Origin: JAAYDI01 sp052034005
GTDB lineage: Bacteria; Planctomycetota; Planctomycetia; Pirellulales; Pirellulaceae
Assembly (NCBI GenBank): GCA_052034005.1
Contig: JBPOJB010000029.1
Location: 1-64,000 of the forward strand
Length of the DNA stretch: 64,000 nucleotides
Direction: 5' to 3'
Shown: positions 8,146-18,619 of the stretch, piece by piece
How the letters are laid out: every line of letters starts with the position of its first letter
Numbering within the stretch: position 1 is the first letter of the stretch
Program-made: the position numbers and the translations under genes
Notes under the pieces: model-generated
Seen by the model: the letters and a program-made list of their open reading frames with translations, nothing else
The model's database searches: none
What the model was told of the DNA's origin: nothing

Positions 8146-8414
8146 CTATGGCTTGATTTCCCTACGCATCGCCCGAATCCGGTCGTAGCGGTAGTCGTAC
8201 TGCGGCTCCCCTCCTCGTTGCGTTGAGGTTCGATCAGGAGCGGCTGGTCGGTCTTCTTCCAATGAATGCCGTCGTCGGAGGTCGCTCCCATGACGCACAG
8301 CAGCATGTTGTTGGGATGGAACTTGACCTTGTCGGTGCTACCTGTGGCTTCAGTGACGGCGCGTCGCTCGGACCACGGTAGCCAGACCATTTCGTGAGTA
8401 TTCGAGACTGGCAT
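8146..8414 (-). pseudogene. Frameshifted C-terminal remnant of a probable sugar-active protein
   Basis: One frame reads FHPNNMLLCVMGATSDDGIHWKKTDQPLLIEP, in pieces typical of five-bladed glycosidase-like proteins (SDDGIHWKK). Close to 8210 the reading shifts by one base and then reads EPQYDYRYDRIRAMRREIKP before a TAG at 8146-8148. The join of two natural-looking pieces by a frameshift, with no N-terminal part, marks a degraded gene. The family assignment rests on a short motif only. Confidence 0.5.
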
Positions 8415-8427
8415 CTCGGACGTGCTC

Positions 8428-8490
8428 TCCGGTGTGCCGATCCAGGGCCATCACCACCTGGCCCTCCCCTCCAACCATCACGATCAACCG
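8428..8490 (-). pseudogene. Fragment of a PQQ-propeller gene
   Basis: The minus strand reads RLIVMVGGEGQVVMALDR and then HTG, identical over this stretch to the intact PQQ protein encoded at 1291-2673. The copy stops abruptly on both sides. Confidence 0.75.
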
Positions 8491-8496
8491 CAATAG

Positions 8497-9258
8497 TCAC
8501 GCACCCTTCTCTGCTACCGCCAGGATCTCGAAATCGTCCGGGGTGAGCGCGTGCTCGCGGCTGAACTGGCCCAGATGGCACCCGAACATATCCACTTGGA
8601 CGAATCCCGCTGTCTTCAAGAGCCAGTGCAATTCGGCCGGCGCGTAATACCGTTCGTTCGTCATGATCGTATGCGATTGGCCCGCGTCGTCCGTGAATGC
8701 CATCTCGGCCCGTTCCCGGAACGTCAGCAGGTCGAACGTCAGGTCGCCGAACGCCGCGCCCGACTCGTTGGCCTGGAGGAAGTCCTTGACCGAGTGGAAC
8801 AGCGGGAACAAGGCGTTGAGTGCCGTCAGCATCAATTTGGCCCCTGGCCGCAGTGCCGCACAGGCATTGCTGAGCACGGCGAAATTCTTCTCGTCGGTCT
8901 CCATCAGCGAGAATGCGCCTTCACAGAACATGATGGCGGCATCGAATTCGTCCTGGAAATGCCGCTCTGTCGCGTCCCGACGTTCAAACTCAACGCTCAC
9001 GCCCGCCTCGGCTGCCTTCCTGCGCGCCTGACGCAGTTGGGATTCCGACAGATCGAGACCGGTCACGCGATAACCGCGCCTGGCAAGCTCGATGGCATGC
9101 CGCCCCGTGCCGCAGCCGATGTCGAGGATCCGTTTCGATCGGTCACCCCCCAGTTCCCGTTCCACGAAGTCCACCTCCCCGACGGTCCCTTGCGTGAAAC
9201 ACTCCTTGTCGTAGCTCTTGCCGTAATTGGCGAAGAACGTCTCGTACCATTGCGCCAT
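8497..9258 (-). CDS. Class I SAM-dependent methyltransferase
   Basis: The 253-residue protein has a standard Rossmann-like methyltransferase core. Motif I is RILDIGCGTGRH (43-54), the acidic end of strand beta2 is GLDLSESQL, and motif IV is AAIMFCEGAFSL. The region around RYYAPAELHWLLKTAGF is typical of small-molecule methyltransferases of this class. The methyl acceptor cannot be told. The gene stands alone on the minus strand between the degraded region and a possible leader remnant upstream. Confidence 0.85.
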   Translation of the reverse strand: MAQWYETFFANYGKSYDKECFTQGTVGEVDFVERELGGDRSKRILDIGCGTGRHAIELARRGYRVTGLDLSESQLRQARRKAAEAGVSVEFERRDATERHFQDEFDAAIMFCEGAFSLMETDEKNFAVLSNACAALRPGAKLMLTALNALFPLFHSVKDFLQANESGAAFGDLTFDLLTFRERAEMAFTDDAGQSHTIMTNERYYAPAELHWLLKTAGFVQVDMFGCHLGQFSREHALTPDDFEILAVAEKGA

Positions 9259-9392
9259 GGCAGGTTCTTTCTCATCGCGTGATACTCGACATCTGCGTCC
9301 CGGTCGATCCAGCAGGACTTACACCCGTTCACTCTCGGCGGGTAAGCCGCGGCGGCGACGGCTGGGACGGCCAGGGTGAACCAAGCTCGCAT
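9259..9392 (-). pseudogene. Possible 5' remnant of a secreted-protein gene
   Basis: An ATG at 9390-9392 follows a near-perfect GGAGGGAGG site. It starts MRAWFTLAVPAVAAAAYPP, which looks like a signal peptide. The frame then runs into the methyltransferase gene without recognisable domain sequence. It could be the leftover 5' end of a deleted gene, or a chance frame. Confidence 0.3.
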
Positions 9393-9418
9393 TCGCCTCC
9401 CTCCGGACCGTTCTTGCA

Positions 9419-11038
9419 TCACTGCGCCGCGTGACCGCCCAGCGCCCGGTCGATGAACGGATACGCCAACTCGCCGTGCCATTCGTGGCCGGCCGGCCAG
9501 ATGTCCTGCCGCACTGCGTCTTCCGCGCCGAACAGGCGGTAACCGGCCTGCACGCGCGCGAACCCCCGACGCGCATGCTGGATCGGGAAGCAACCGTCCT
9601 GTTCCGCGCTCTCGAACAGCAGCGGGCGCGGCGCGATCAACAGATGGACCTCGCACACGTCCATCAACTCGACCAGCCCGGGCAGCTCCCAGCACTCGCA
9701 GTTCGGCACCGCGAAGACGCCTTCGGTCGTGCACAGCCAGCCGCTGACCACGGCCGCCTTCAACCGCGGGTCGCAGGCGGCGCTCCACATCGCCCACTCG
9801 CCACCCATCGACAGGCCGGCGACCCCCAGCCGCTGCGGGTCGACTTCGGGGCGCGACTGCAGGATGTCCACCGCGCGCAGCAGGTCCCAGAGCATCGTCG
9901 CGCAGTACTCGCGGTGCGGGAACGAGGGGGCGAGCACCACGTAGCCGCCGCGGGCGAAACGGTCCGCCAGCCCGTGGTAGATGCTCTCGGGATCGAACAC
10001 CGCGTCGCCCGTCCCGCCGTGCCCGTGCATGGCCAGCATGGCCGGGAACGGGCCGGGCCCGAAGGGTACGGCCAGCAAGCACGCGATGCGCGTCGACGGG
10101 TCGTTGCCCTGGAACGACGCGCGATACAGCTGATAGGCGGCCCGGTTCGTCGACTCGCCCAGCTGGAAGTCCACGGGCAGTTCGCCGGTCGACCGGCGCG
10201 GCTCCTGGCGCGCAACCAGCTCGAACAGCCGCCCGCGCGCGCGCTCCTGCCACCGCTCGGCCGACGCCCGGTCGGTCGCCGCAAACGGCATTTCGAACCG
10301 GTCCGGGACCGGGCCGCGCACGGCCGGCATCGGCTCACACGTCCTGATCAGTTCCTCCGCCTCCAGCGCGCGCTGGGTGATGCGGACTTCATCGAGGCAG
10401 CCGCGCCAGGGGCGCGGGCCTTGCGTCGCGTACCGGTCGACGTTGCCGATCTTCAAGTGGGCACGGGGGCCGGTGAAGATCCCGGGCGCCGACCGTTCGC
10501 CGCGCGCCATCTCCCGGCCGTTCACATAGATCCGGCTCGTGCTGCCCGCGCTCACGGCTGCCACGTGATACCACGTGCCCGGTTCGATCAAGCGGGGCGC
10601 CGTCTCCAGCTTGTTTCCGGCGTGGAAGCGGCCGTCGGGCGACACGTCGAACCGCACGCCGCCGCGCGGCGTGACGACCAGCGCCCAGCTGCGCTGGTCG
10701 CCCTCCTCGTTCCAGTCGCCGGCGATCGCCGCGTAGTCGGCTCGCCTGCCGAGCTTCACGAACGCTTCCACCGTGAAGTCGGTCGACGTGACCCGCCGAT
10801 CCGGCCCGAAATCGACACACGTTTCCGGTTGACCGTCCAGCGCGATCGAGTACCGGTTCGCCTCGGCCAACCCGCCGTAACCCACGACATCTTCGACAAA
10901 CGTGACGCCGCCGACGCGCGCGCCGAGCGTCCCGTTTTCGAACCGTTCGTAGATCAACACCTGGGCCGATAACCCGCTCGGCCACCAGCACCAGCACCAG
11001 GCACCCAGAAGCAACAGCCCACACCGGCAGTATTCCAT
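9419..11038 (-). CDS. Secreted LamG-domain / alpha-beta hydrolase (esterase-like)
   Basis: The 539-residue protein has a signal peptide (to about residue 25), then a concanavalin/LamG-type jelly roll (about 28-220: FTVEAFVKLG, GTWYHVAAV, RIYVNGREMARGE, LDEVRITQRAL). A dienelactone-hydrolase/acetyl-xylan-esterase-like alpha-beta hydrolase domain follows (about 300-535). The likely catalytic triad is S410 in GLSMGG, D481 in EQDGCF and H518 in AGHEWH. It probably cleaves ester groups on polysaccharides outside the cytoplasm, with the LamG domain helping to bind carbohydrate. The ATG at 11036-11038 was chosen for its GGGGAGAG site and the signal peptide. Confidence 0.85.
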   Translation of the reverse strand: MEYCRCGLLLLGAWCWCWWPSGLSAQVLIYERFENGTLGARVGGVTFVEDVVGYGGLAEANRYSIALDGQPETCVDFGPDRRVTSTDFTVEAFVKLGRRADYAAIAGDWNEEGDQRSWALVVTPRGGVRFDVSPDGRFHAGNKLETAPRLIEPGTWYHVAAVSAGSTSRIYVNGREMARGERSAPGIFTGPRAHLKIGNVDRYATQGPRPWRGCLDEVRITQRALEAEELIRTCEPMPAVRGPVPDRFEMPFAATDRASAERWQERARGRLFELVARQEPRRSTGELPVDFQLGESTNRAAYQLYRASFQGNDPSTRIACLLAVPFGPGPFPAMLAMHGHGGTGDAVFDPESIYHGLADRFARGGYVVLAPSFPHREYCATMLWDLLRAVDILQSRPEVDPQRLGVAGLSMGGEWAMWSAACDPRLKAAVVSGWLCTTEGVFAVPNCECWELPGLVELMDVCEVHLLIAPRPLLFESAEQDGCFPIQHARRGFARVQAGYRLFGAEDAVRQDIWPAGHEWHGELAYPFIDRALGGHAAQ

Positions 11039-11164
11039 CGTCTCTCCCCGAAGCTCACGCGGGAAAGAACACACGACCAGACTCTGTCTCAGTCTGGCGC
11101 ATACGGCCGCCTGCTGCAAGGATCCCCGGTGCGGTACCGGCCGAGCCGGCTCGCGAGGTTTTCG

Positions 11165-12541
11165 TCAGAATGTGATGATCAGGTCGATAGCCGCCGTGAA
11201 CTGGTCGTCGTCGTTGCCGCCGTCGAACGGCAGGCCGGTCGGGCCCGCCAGGCCGTCATACCAATCCCAGCGCAACTCGGGCCGGACGATCACGTTGCCG
11301 TTGGGGCGCCAACTCAGGCCGGCCGTCACGTTGTAGAAGCTGCCGGCGAAGCCGTGGCCGGACCAGGCGTGGACGCCCGGGATGTTGCCCGGGCCCGCGA
11401 TCCGCACCCCGTCGTCGTCCCGCATCCATTCCACGCGCAGGTTCGCGTTCCACCGCGGATTGATCGTGTAGAGGAAGTACTGGTTCAGGCCATACCACTC
11501 GGCGACGCCGCCCGCCACAGGCGCGTTCTGTTCCGTGCCGAGATTCTGGACGAGCACATATTGCAGCCGCTTGAACAGCTTCTGCTGCCACACGAGGCTG
11601 TGCACGAACCGGTCCTGGTCGCCCGGCACGCCGTTGAAGTCGCCCGGCGGATCCTGAGGGCCGAACGAGACCGCGTAGGTAAGCTTCGTGCGTTGATTCT
11701 CGCTGACCCACTTCACACCGCCCATGAAATCCAGATTGTCGTTGTAGTCTTCGAACATCAGCCAACCGCGGTGGAATCCGGCCAGGATCGCCAATTGATC
11801 CGTAAGCTGGTATTCAGCCAGCGCGCCGGTGACCAGCTGCGGGACCGTGTACCCGTAGGAATAGGAATGCGAGTAGAACGGGTTCATCACGCAGGGCACG
11901 GCCTCGTAATCCAGGATGCCGGCGAAATGGCCGAGCTTGACCGACAGGTCGTTGAAGGCGAATTCCAGGTACGCCTGCGGGATGACCAACCCGTACCGTT
12001 GATAGTCGAATCCGTTGATCCGGTCTTCCAGCCCGTGGTTGATGCCGAATCGCCAGTCCGTACCGTAGATCATGTCCACATGGCCGCCCCAAGCGAAGCC
12101 GCAACCGCCCGTCTTGGCCGGCCGGTCGAGGTAGAGCCACAGCTGGTTCATCTGGTACTTGTCGTCGAAGTCATTGGTGGCCACCGGGCCGTTGAACCCG
12201 TCGTCGGAACGGTGTTCATTGAACGTCACGCCCTGTTCGATCCAACCGCCCAGCTTGACGCCGGTGCGCTGCAGGAGGCATGGCTGAGGCAGCGACCAGG
12301 GGGCGTCCGGCCCGCAGTTGCATGCGGTGCGCCGAGCTGCCCACCTCGGCTGGGTCGGACAGCAGGTCGCGCACCGGGCCGCATCCGCCTCGTCCGCCAA
12401 CGCATCGGCCACCGTGAAGATGGCCGCATCCAAGTCGTCCGCCGCGTCGTACATCGCCGACTCGGCCCGAGCGGCCCGACCGGCGAGGCAAGAAAGGGCC
12501 AGCAAACTGGCCAGACCGAGAAGCTTACGTGTGACGTCCAT
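11165..12541 (-). CDS. BBP2-type outer-membrane beta-barrel porin
   Basis: The 458-residue protein begins with a signal peptide (MDVTRKLLGLASLLALSCL... AARAE) and has a Cys-rich segment after it. It then shows the alternating aromatic strands of the planctomycete putative beta-barrel porin-2 family (PF07642). Examples are GVKLGGWIEQGVTFNEH, QLWLYLDRPA, AYLEFAFNDLSVKLGHFAGILDYE and a terminal FTAAIDLIITF with C-terminal Phe. It should form a passive outer-membrane channel. The start at 12541 gives the signal peptide directly. A longer upstream frame adds 21 residues that fit no leader. Confidence 0.87.
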   Translation of the reverse strand: MDVTRKLLGLASLLALSCLAGRAARAESAMYDAADDLDAAIFTVADALADEADAARCATCCPTQPRWAARRTACNCGPDAPWSLPQPCLLQRTGVKLGGWIEQGVTFNEHRSDDGFNGPVATNDFDDKYQMNQLWLYLDRPAKTGGCGFAWGGHVDMIYGTDWRFGINHGLEDRINGFDYQRYGLVIPQAYLEFAFNDLSVKLGHFAGILDYEAVPCVMNPFYSHSYSYGYTVPQLVTGALAEYQLTDQLAILAGFHRGWLMFEDYNDNLDFMGGVKWVSENQRTKLTYAVSFGPQDPPGDFNGVPGDQDRFVHSLVWQQKLFKRLQYVLVQNLGTEQNAPVAGGVAEWYGLNQYFLYTINPRWNANLRVEWMRDDDGVRIAGPGNIPGVHAWSGHGFAGSFYNVTAGLSWRPNGNVIVRPELRWDWYDGLAGPTGLPFDGGNDDDQFTAAIDLIITF

Positions 12542-12863
12542 ATCGCACTGCTCCGAGGGTGAAGTGTCGGGGATACTTCCAAGGTCGGAGTCTTCCCGAG
12601 CCACTCTTCAGCGGCTGAGGCCATTCAGCGCACCGAGCAGCGCCGGCTGTGCCGGTTGTGCGGATTGAGCAGCATCTACCAGGAGCGAGGAGCAACCGCT
12701 CGCCGCCGCTCCTTCCGGGCCCAGCCCGGTTCCAGCCCTGAGCGGGCTCCGGCGCGGCCTGTCACGGCCCGACTGCGGGCGGGTCTACCCGTCCCGGCGC
12801 GTGCGCCTCCCCAGGCGGACCCGCGGGGGATCGATCAGCCGGCCGAGCGTTCGCCTGGCCCGT
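12542..12863. other. GC-rich gap upstream of the porin and downstream of gyrB
   Basis: No gene was recognised. The stretch contains GC-rich self-complementary segments (for example GGGCGGGTCTACCCGTCCC near 12779) that could act as a terminator for gyrB, but no T-run follows. Confidence 0.4.
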
Positions 12864-15379
<2,516 letters not shown>

Positions 15380-15383
<4 letters not shown>

Positions 15384-15745
15384 TTCACGGCGCCGATACG
15401 AAAACGCAAGTCATGGATCTTCTGGTCCGGCAATGCCGCCACGATCTTCTCGAGCAGTTGTTTCTTCTGGGCAGTGAATTCCTGCAGGGCCACGGAATGG
15501 GAGACGATCACTTCCAGCACGCCGCGCCGGATGTTGCCCAGCCGGCCGAACGGGGCCAGGTTCTCGCCCGCGGCCGCCAGCCACGCCGCGTCCCGCTCGG
15601 CCGCCGCCTCTACGCCGGCATACCCCCGACGCGCCAGGAGCGCACTCATCGCCTCCGCGATCGGCTGCGGACCCGTGCCACGCCACTGCCGCCGCCGCAG
15701 GTCCTCATGGATGCATCGGAGCTCGTCATCCAGCGGTCGATCCAT
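15380..15745 (-). CDS. dciA: DUF721 / DciA-like protein
   Basis: The 121-residue protein matches DUF721 in its C-terminal half (GNIRRGVLEVIVSHSVALQEF, QKKQLLEKIVAALPDQKI, DLRFRIGAVK). DciA-type DUF721 proteins load the replicative helicase DnaB in bacteria lacking DnaC or DnaI. The gene sits between dnaN and gyrB, the usual place for this family, and overlaps gyrB by four bases. The name is by family and context. Helicase loading in this organism is inferred. Confidence 0.8.
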
Positions 15746-15783
15746 AATCGTGCCGGCCCACGGACTGCCTTGGAAGATTACTG

Positions 15784-16899
15784 CTACCGGTCGCGCGCCA
15801 AGGGCATCACGACATACCCATATCCGTCATCGGTCGTCATCAGCGCGGCTGATTCGGTATTCTCAATGTCGAACGTGAAGGTCTTCTCGGGATCGAGCAC
15901 CTTGAGGAAATCAGCCACGAACCGGTGATCCAGGCTCAAGGTCAACGGAGCTCCCGCGTAGGCGACCGGCAACTCGATCCGCGACTGCCCGACTTCCGCC
16001 GTCGCCCCGCTGAGCACCAGGGAGCCATCGGCGAACGCGAAGTCGATGCCCCGGCTCTCGTCGCTCGTGACGATCGACGCCTGCCGCAAGGCGGCGTGCA
16101 GCGGTCCCACCGCCAACTCGATCTGCACCGCCTCCCGCCGCTGCGGAAACACGTCCCTCCACTTCGGGAACCGCCCCTCCACCAACCGGGAATAGACTAT
16201 GGCGCGGGGGCTCTTGAGCAGGATCGCGTTCACGTGCACGGCGACCTGTACGTCCACGTCGAGCTCCGCAAACGCCCGCTCGATCAACTGCATGGACCGA
16301 GACGGCACGATCGTCATGGCGTCCTCGAGACTGCAGTGCCCGACGGTCCGGCAGGGCCCTTCCATCTTCGCCAGCCGCCGCCCGTCCGTTCCCACCGCGG
16401 TCACCTGGTCGCCGGAGAATTCCAACAGCACGCCGTCCAACGCGTAACGGCCGCCTTCCGTATCCGTCGCGAACAGGGTCCGCCGAATCAACTCCCGCAA
16501 CAAGCGTGCCGAGATCACATGGTAGTTCTCGTCGCTGAACGACGCCACTTCCGGGAACTCGTCCGGATTCTGACTCGGCAGCTGGAATTCGCTCCGCTCG
16601 CCATGCACTTGGATGCCCTGTGGCCCCGCTTCCACCGACAGTTTTGAGTCCAGGCTCTCGCGCAGGATCGAGCCGAATCGCGCCACCGGCAGGACGACCG
16701 CACCGACCGCTTCCACCTGGATGCCGGGCACGTCAATCCGGATGCCCATCTCCATGTCCGTGGCCAGCAACGTAGCTTGCTCGGGCGTGACGACCAGCTT
16801 GACATTCTGCAAGATCGGTTTGGGGCTGCGGCTGGGGGCCACCGTGGCCGCGATCTGGAAGGCGGACAGCAGCTTGTCGCGTTCACACACGATTTTCAT
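15784..16899 (-). CDS. dnaN: DNA polymerase III beta sliding clamp
   Basis: At 371 residues it has the family length and the three clamp domains. It begins MKIVCERDKLLSAFQIA and contains PILQNVKLVV and LATDMEMGIRIDVPG. It has GGRYALDGVLLEF, TDGRRLAKMEG, and a C-terminal DGYGYVVMPLARDR in place of the common VMPMR ending. It tethers polymerase III to DNA. It lies downstream of dnaA across a 432-bp spacer that holds candidate DnaA boxes. Confidence 0.96.
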   Translation of the reverse strand: MKIVCERDKLLSAFQIAATVAPSRSPKPILQNVKLVVTPEQATLLATDMEMGIRIDVPGIQVEAVGAVVLPVARFGSILRESLDSKLSVEAGPQGIQVHGERSEFQLPSQNPDEFPEVASFSDENYHVISARLLRELIRRTLFATDTEGGRYALDGVLLEFSGDQVTAVGTDGRRLAKMEGPCRTVGHCSLEDAMTIVPSRSMQLIERAFAELDVDVQVAVHVNAILLKSPRAIVYSRLVEGRFPKWRDVFPQRREAVQIELAVGPLHAALRQASIVTSDESRGIDFAFADGSLVLSGATAEVGQSRIELPVAYAGAPLTLSLDHRFVADFLKVLDPEKTFTFDIENTESAALMTTDDGYGYVVMPLARDR

Positions 16900-17331
16900 G
16901 GGTGCCTACCTTTCGCGACGAGGCGTTGCGGGAACTCAGCGGACCGTGCCTCGTCATGATGTCCTGCGGAACGAGGGTTCTTCTAGTGGTTATGGAATTC
17001 TCAGCAGCAGTAATGTTCTGCCGGCGGACTCTGTCGAAGCCGAGCCGGCTGGTCGCGCGAACCCACGCTGCCGTAGGGAGTTAGTCTTGGTTGTCCGTTT
17101 CCCGGCTGTTGGGGAAACCATGTTCTGAACATGTCCATGGCGTGTCGAAGGACGGGTGCCCAACTGTCGCGCGTTCATGCGTCCGCGTCCGGATGTCGAT
17201 AACGGCATGGTCTTCGAACAGTTGTTGTCGGCTGATCTACAAGTTCTCCACAGGCCGAACAGGGCGTCGGTGAATCTCGATGTTCAGTTTCCATCCGCCG
17301 GGCGTGCCGGCCGCGCCGCGGCCGGCGCGGG
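16900..17331. other. dnaA-dnaN spacer, candidate replication origin region
   Basis: No gene is present in this 432-bp spacer. Two near-consensus DnaA boxes lie 41 bases apart, at 17194-17202 (TGTCGATAA, reverse orientation, one mismatch) and 17244-17252 (TTCTCCACA, forward, one mismatch). No strong AT-rich unwinding element or box cluster is evident, so origin function is a suggestion from position and motifs only. Confidence 0.45.
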
Positions 17332-18441
17332 TCATGGCGGCGCAGATGGCTCCGTGAGTTGTCGCGCGAGTCCATCCACGGCTTGTGCGATCGCCGGGTC
17401 GCCGTGCTGCAGCAGCTCCGTTTTCCGGCAGGCATGCAATACGGTGGTGTGGTCGCGCTGTCCGAAATACTGGCCGATCACCTGCAGGCTTTTGCCGGTC
17501 AGTCGCCGGGCCAGCAGCATCGCCACGCCGCGGGCCCGCACGACCCGGCTGGCCCGCGAGGGTCCGCGCAACTGCTGGACGGTCACGCCGAAATGCCTGG
17601 CGGCCTTGGCGGCGATCGCGCGGAACGAAGGCCGCTCTTCGGCGGCCTGCGCGGCGAGGAACGCGCGTACGTCGTCCAGCCCGATCGGCGCTGCCGCGGT
17701 ACGGGCGGCGTGCCCGAGTTGCACAACGGCATGGCTCAACTGCGGGACGGTCAAGCGTTCGGCGGCGGCGGCGCCGGGTGGGCCGGCCGCCAGCAACTCG
17801 ATCGCGCCGTCCGGCAGCGGCACCGCGTACAGGTCGGCAAGGCGTCGCAAGAGTATGCGCCGGGCGGGCGCGCCGGGCGAGCGCAGTGGGACCGAGAGTC
17901 CCGCCGACAGCCGGCTGCACAAGCCGGCCGCCAATCCGTCCCGGACATCCAGCGGCTGGGACGACGTGACGAGCACGGCCGTCGCGCGGTCCAGAAACAG
18001 GTCGAGCAACCGCGCCAGCTCCTCCTGGGCCGCCGTCTTCTGGCGCAGTTGCTGAAGGTCGTCCAACACGAACAGGCGCGCGGTCAGCATTCGGCGGCGG
18101 AAGTCCGACAGGCTGTTGGTGTCCAGCGCGTACGCATGGCTGCGCGCGAAGTCCGCGCCGCAGGTGGCCATCACCGGTTCCCCCGGGTGCTCCTCCCGCC
18201 ACCGCTCCGCCAACCCCTCGGCCAACAGGGTCTTGCCCGTTCCCGTAGGGCCGCAGAGGAGCACGGGGTTGTAGCGCCGCTGGCCGGCGAGCAGTGTTTG
18301 GACGGCGAACTGGACCAGGCGGTTTTCGTCGCTCCCGACGTACTCGCGCAGCGCGGCCCGGCACGGCCTGCCACGCGGGCCCGCCTCGGGAGATGGCGTA
18401 GAGCACGCCTGCAAAGGGATCGAAAAGACGCCGCTAACCAC
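17332..18441 (-). CDS. dnaA: Replication initiator DnaA, short form lacking domains I-II
   Basis: The 369-residue protein starts almost directly in the AAA+ domain. Walker A is GPTGTGKT (64-71) and Walker B is LFVLDD (123-128), and arginine-finger-type sequences follow. Domain IV carries the DnaA signature FGQRDHTTVLHACRK (RDHTT at 329-333), which reads DnaA boxes. Typical DnaA is ~450 residues with an N-terminal domain I. Here the frame upstream of the GTG start is closed within about 24 codons and a perfect TATAAT lies only ~66 bases upstream, so domains I and II seem truly absent. A GGAGT site precedes the GTG. It heads the dnaA-dnaN-dciA-gyrB cluster. Confidence 0.88.
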   Translation of the reverse strand: MVSGVFSIPLQACSTPSPEAGPRGRPCRAALREYVGSDENRLVQFAVQTLLAGQRRYNPVLLCGPTGTGKTLLAEGLAERWREEHPGEPVMATCGADFARSHAYALDTNSLSDFRRRMLTARLFVLDDLQQLRQKTAAQEELARLLDLFLDRATAVLVTSSQPLDVRDGLAAGLCSRLSAGLSVPLRSPGAPARRILLRRLADLYAVPLPDGAIELLAAGPPGAAAAERLTVPQLSHAVVQLGHAARTAAAPIGLDDVRAFLAAQAAEERPSFRAIAAKAARHFGVTVQQLRGPSRASRVVRARGVAMLLARRLTGKSLQVIGQYFGQRDHTTVLHACRKTELLQHGDPAIAQAVDGLARQLTEPSAPP

Positions 18442-18506
18442 CCAGACTCCGTCCGCAAAAGCCGCCGTTTTCCAGCTCGTCAGGTGCCCCCGTGGGCTGA
18501 GCCCCG

Positions 18507-18512
18507 ATTATA
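18507..18512 (-). promoter_or_regulatory. Candidate -10 box for dnaA
   Basis: A perfect TATAAT reads on the minus strand here. Transcription would start near 18500, about 60 bases before the GTG start of dnaA. No good -35 hexamer is seen 16-18 bases upstream, so the call is tentative. Confidence 0.4.
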
Positions 18513-18619
18513 GCGATTTGGGGCGGTGCCCGCGAGACGGCGCAGGCGAAAAACGTGGGTCCGCTCCAGGTCGCAACTGCTTGGACGGCTTGGAAATACG
18601 CGATGGCAACCCGGCCCCT

